Of a DNA stretch of 64,000 nt, positions 62,001-64,000 are shown piece by piece (the first letter of the stretch is position 1; each line of letters begins with the position of its first letter). A model generated the notes under the pieces. It was not told where the DNA came from and ran no database searches. It saw only the letters and a program-made list of their open reading frames with translations. This DNA is from Symbiodinium natans (Eukaryota > Sar > Dinophyceae > Suessiales > Symbiodiniaceae). Location: contig CAJNDS010000817.1 of the NCBI GenBank assembly GCA_905221605.1, forward strand, positions 1 through 64,000, given 5' to 3'. The position numbers were made by a program, and so were the translations under genes.

Positions 62001-62340
62001 GGAGACCCTGGATCCAAGCGGACCTTGCGCAACAATGCTCCAGGGGTCCTTTTCGGAGACCCTGGATCCAAGCGGACCTTGCGCAACAATCCAGGGGTAC
62101 CTTTTCAGAGACCCTGGATCCAAGCGGACCTTGCGCAACGAGGCTCCAGGGGTACCTTTTCGGAGACCCTGGATCCAAGCGGACCTTTCGCAACAATGCT
62201 CCAGGGGTACTTTTTCGGAGACCCTGGATCCAAGCGGACCTTGCGCAATAATGCTCCAGGGGTACCTTTTCGGACCTTGCGCAACAATGCTCCAGGCGTA
62301 CCTTTTCGGAGACCCTGGATCCAAGCGGACCTTGCGCAAC
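59055..62340 (+). repeat. Satellite C, 55-bp units with sporadic 65-bp units
   Basis: About 60 units. Most are 55 bp; a 10-bp duplication giving CCTTTTCGGACCTTTTCGGA appears singly near 59260, 59650, 60735, 60800 and 61370. A few deleted or scrambled units occur, for example 60680-60725. Confidence 0.97.
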
Positions 62341-64000
62341 AATGCTCCAGGGGTACCTTTTCGGACCTTTTCGGAGAGCCTGGATCCAAGCGGACCGCGC
62401 AACAATGCTCCAGGGGTACCTTTTCGGACCTTTGCGGAGAGCCTGGATCCAAGCGGACCTTGCGCAACAATGCTCCAGCGGTACCTTTTCGGACCTTTTC
62501 GGAGAGCCTGGATCCAAGCGGACCTTGCGCAACAATGCTCCAGGGGTACCTTTTCGGACCTTTTCGGAGAGCCTGGATCCAAGCGGACCTTGCGCAACAA
62601 TGCTCCAGGGGTACCTTTTCGGACCTTTTCGGAGAGCCTGGATCCAAGCGGACCTTGCGCAACAATGCTCCAGGGGTACCTTTTCGGACCTTTTCGGAGA
62701 GCCTGGATCCAAGCGGACCTTGCGCAACAATGCTCCAGGGTACCTTTTCGGACCTTTTCGGAGAGCCTGGATCCAAGCGGACCTTGCGCAACAATGCTCC
62801 AGGGGTACCTTTTCGGACCTTTTCGGAGAGCCTGGATCCAAGCGGACCTTGCGCAACAATGCTCCAGGGGTACCTTTTCGGACCTTTTCGGAGAGCCTGG
62901 ATCCAAGCGGACCTTGCGCAACCTTGCGCTCCAGGGGCTCCAGGGGTACCTTTTCGGACCTTTTCGGAGAGCCTGGATCAAGCGGACCTTGCGCAACAAT
63001 GCTCCAGGGGTACCTTTTCGGACCTTTTCGGAGAGCCTGGATCCAAGCGGACCTTGCGCAACAATGCTCCAGGGGTCCCTTTTCGGACCTTTTCGGAGAG
63101 CCTGGATCCAAGCGGACCTTGCGCAACAATGCTCCAGGGTACCTTTTCGGACCTTTTCGGAGAGCCTGGATCCAAGCGGACCTTGCGCAACAATGCTCCA
63201 GGGGTACCTTTTCGGACCTTTTCGGAGAGCCTGGATCCAAGCGGACCTTGCGCAACAATGCTCCAGGGGTACCTTTTCGGACCTTTTCGGAGAGCCTGGA
63301 TCCAAGTGGACCTTGCGCAACAATGCTCCAGGGGTACCTTTTCGGACCTTTTCGGAGAGCCTGGATCCAAGCGGACCTTGCGCAACAATGCTCCAGGGGT
63401 ACCTTTTCGGACCTTTTCGGAGAGCCTGGATCCAAGCGGACCTTGCGCAACAATGCTCCAGGGGTACCTTTTCGGACCTTTTCGGAGACCCTGGATCCAA
63501 GCGGACCTTGCGCAACAATGCTCCAGGGGTACCTTTTCGGACCTTTTCGGAGACCCTGGATCCAAGCGGACCTTGCGCAACAATGCTCCAGGGGTACCTT
63601 TTCGGACCTTTTCGGAGACCCTGGATCCAAGCGGACCTTGCGCAACAATGCTCCAGGGGTACCTTTTCGGACCTTTTCGGAGACCCTGGATCCAAGCGGA
63701 CCTTGCGCAACAATGCTCCAGGGGTACCTTTTCGGACCTTTTCGGAGACCCTGGATCCAAGCGGACCTTGCGCAACAATGCTCCAGGGGTACCTTTTCGG
63801 ACCTTTTCGGAGAGCCTGGATCCAAGCGGACCTTGCGCAACAATGCTCCAGGGGTACCTTTTCGGACCTTTTCGGAGAGCCTGGATCCAAGCGGACCTTG
63901 CGCAACAATGCTCCAGGGGTACCTTTTCGGACCTTTTCGGAGACCCTGGATCCAAGCGGACCTTGCGCAACAATGCTCCAGGGGTACCTTTTCGGACCTT
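62341..64000 (+). repeat. Satellite C, 65-bp derivative units
   Basis: About 25 consecutive units carry the 10-bp duplication, making a 65-bp period. Many read GGAGAGCCTGG instead of GGAGACCCTGG, and the last part returns to GGAGACCC. A scrambled unit sits near 62925. The array runs past the window end. Confidence 0.97.

Noticed and set aside
59012-63908. Open frames of 1079 and 1161 codons in satellite C
   Set aside because: The unit has no stop trinucleotide in any frame; both strands are open and the frame rotates each unit.

Overview
This window reads as nuclear, repeat-dominated eukaryotic DNA. A dinoflagellate (Dinophyceae) is the best guess. The reasons are plant/alga-type telomeric heptamers (TTTAGGG/CCCTAAA) inside the sequence, decayed retroelement coding sequence of a kind common in Symbiodiniaceae-like genomes (an RT motif PMGFSW, an RNase H tail ending HNPADAPSRG, a C-terminal retroelement domain with CPKC and RPADV), and extreme satellite content. 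No intact cellular gene, rRNA, tRNA or CRISPR array was found. The lineage is inference; no search was run.

Layout. (1) 1-7325: a satellite of alternating 72/73-bp units, interrupted at 5969-6683 by a 715-bp element with about 34-bp terminal inverted repeats and an 8-bp target duplication. (2) 7326-9182: non-satellite DNA with a badly decayed + strand coding remnant (about 7870-8580), then two CCCTAAA tracts. (3) 9183-48149: a very large 57-bp satellite (53-, 56- and 57-bp variants, higher-order blocks). It runs in one orientation to about 37565 and inverted after that. (4) 48150-53089: a 4.94-kb composite insertion in one satellite unit. It holds a frameshifted RT-RNase H element between 164-bp direct repeats, telomeric tracts at one shared breakpoint, and on the - strand a retroelement C-terminal domain that runs into telomeric repeats. 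(5) 53090-57715: more 57-bp satellite, flipping orientation once more at about 56514 and carrying a 604-bp insertion with a 15-bp target duplication. (6) 57716-58306: a unique spacer with a G-quadruplex candidate and another telomeric tract. (7) 58307-64000: a 55-bp satellite that changes to a 65-bp unit near 62340 and runs off the end of the window.

Almost all long open frames here are by-products of the satellites. The 57-bp unit is a multiple of three, and the 55-bp unit has no stop trinucleotide on either strand, so long reading frames open in many frames at once. There is no evident gene cooperation. The interest lies in genome dynamics: clean insertions with target duplications in satellite DNA, inversion junctions, telomeric scars at a single recurrent breakpoint, and a visible step in satellite unit evolution. 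Some indel-dense islands in otherwise homogeneous arrays may be uncorrected long-read error.
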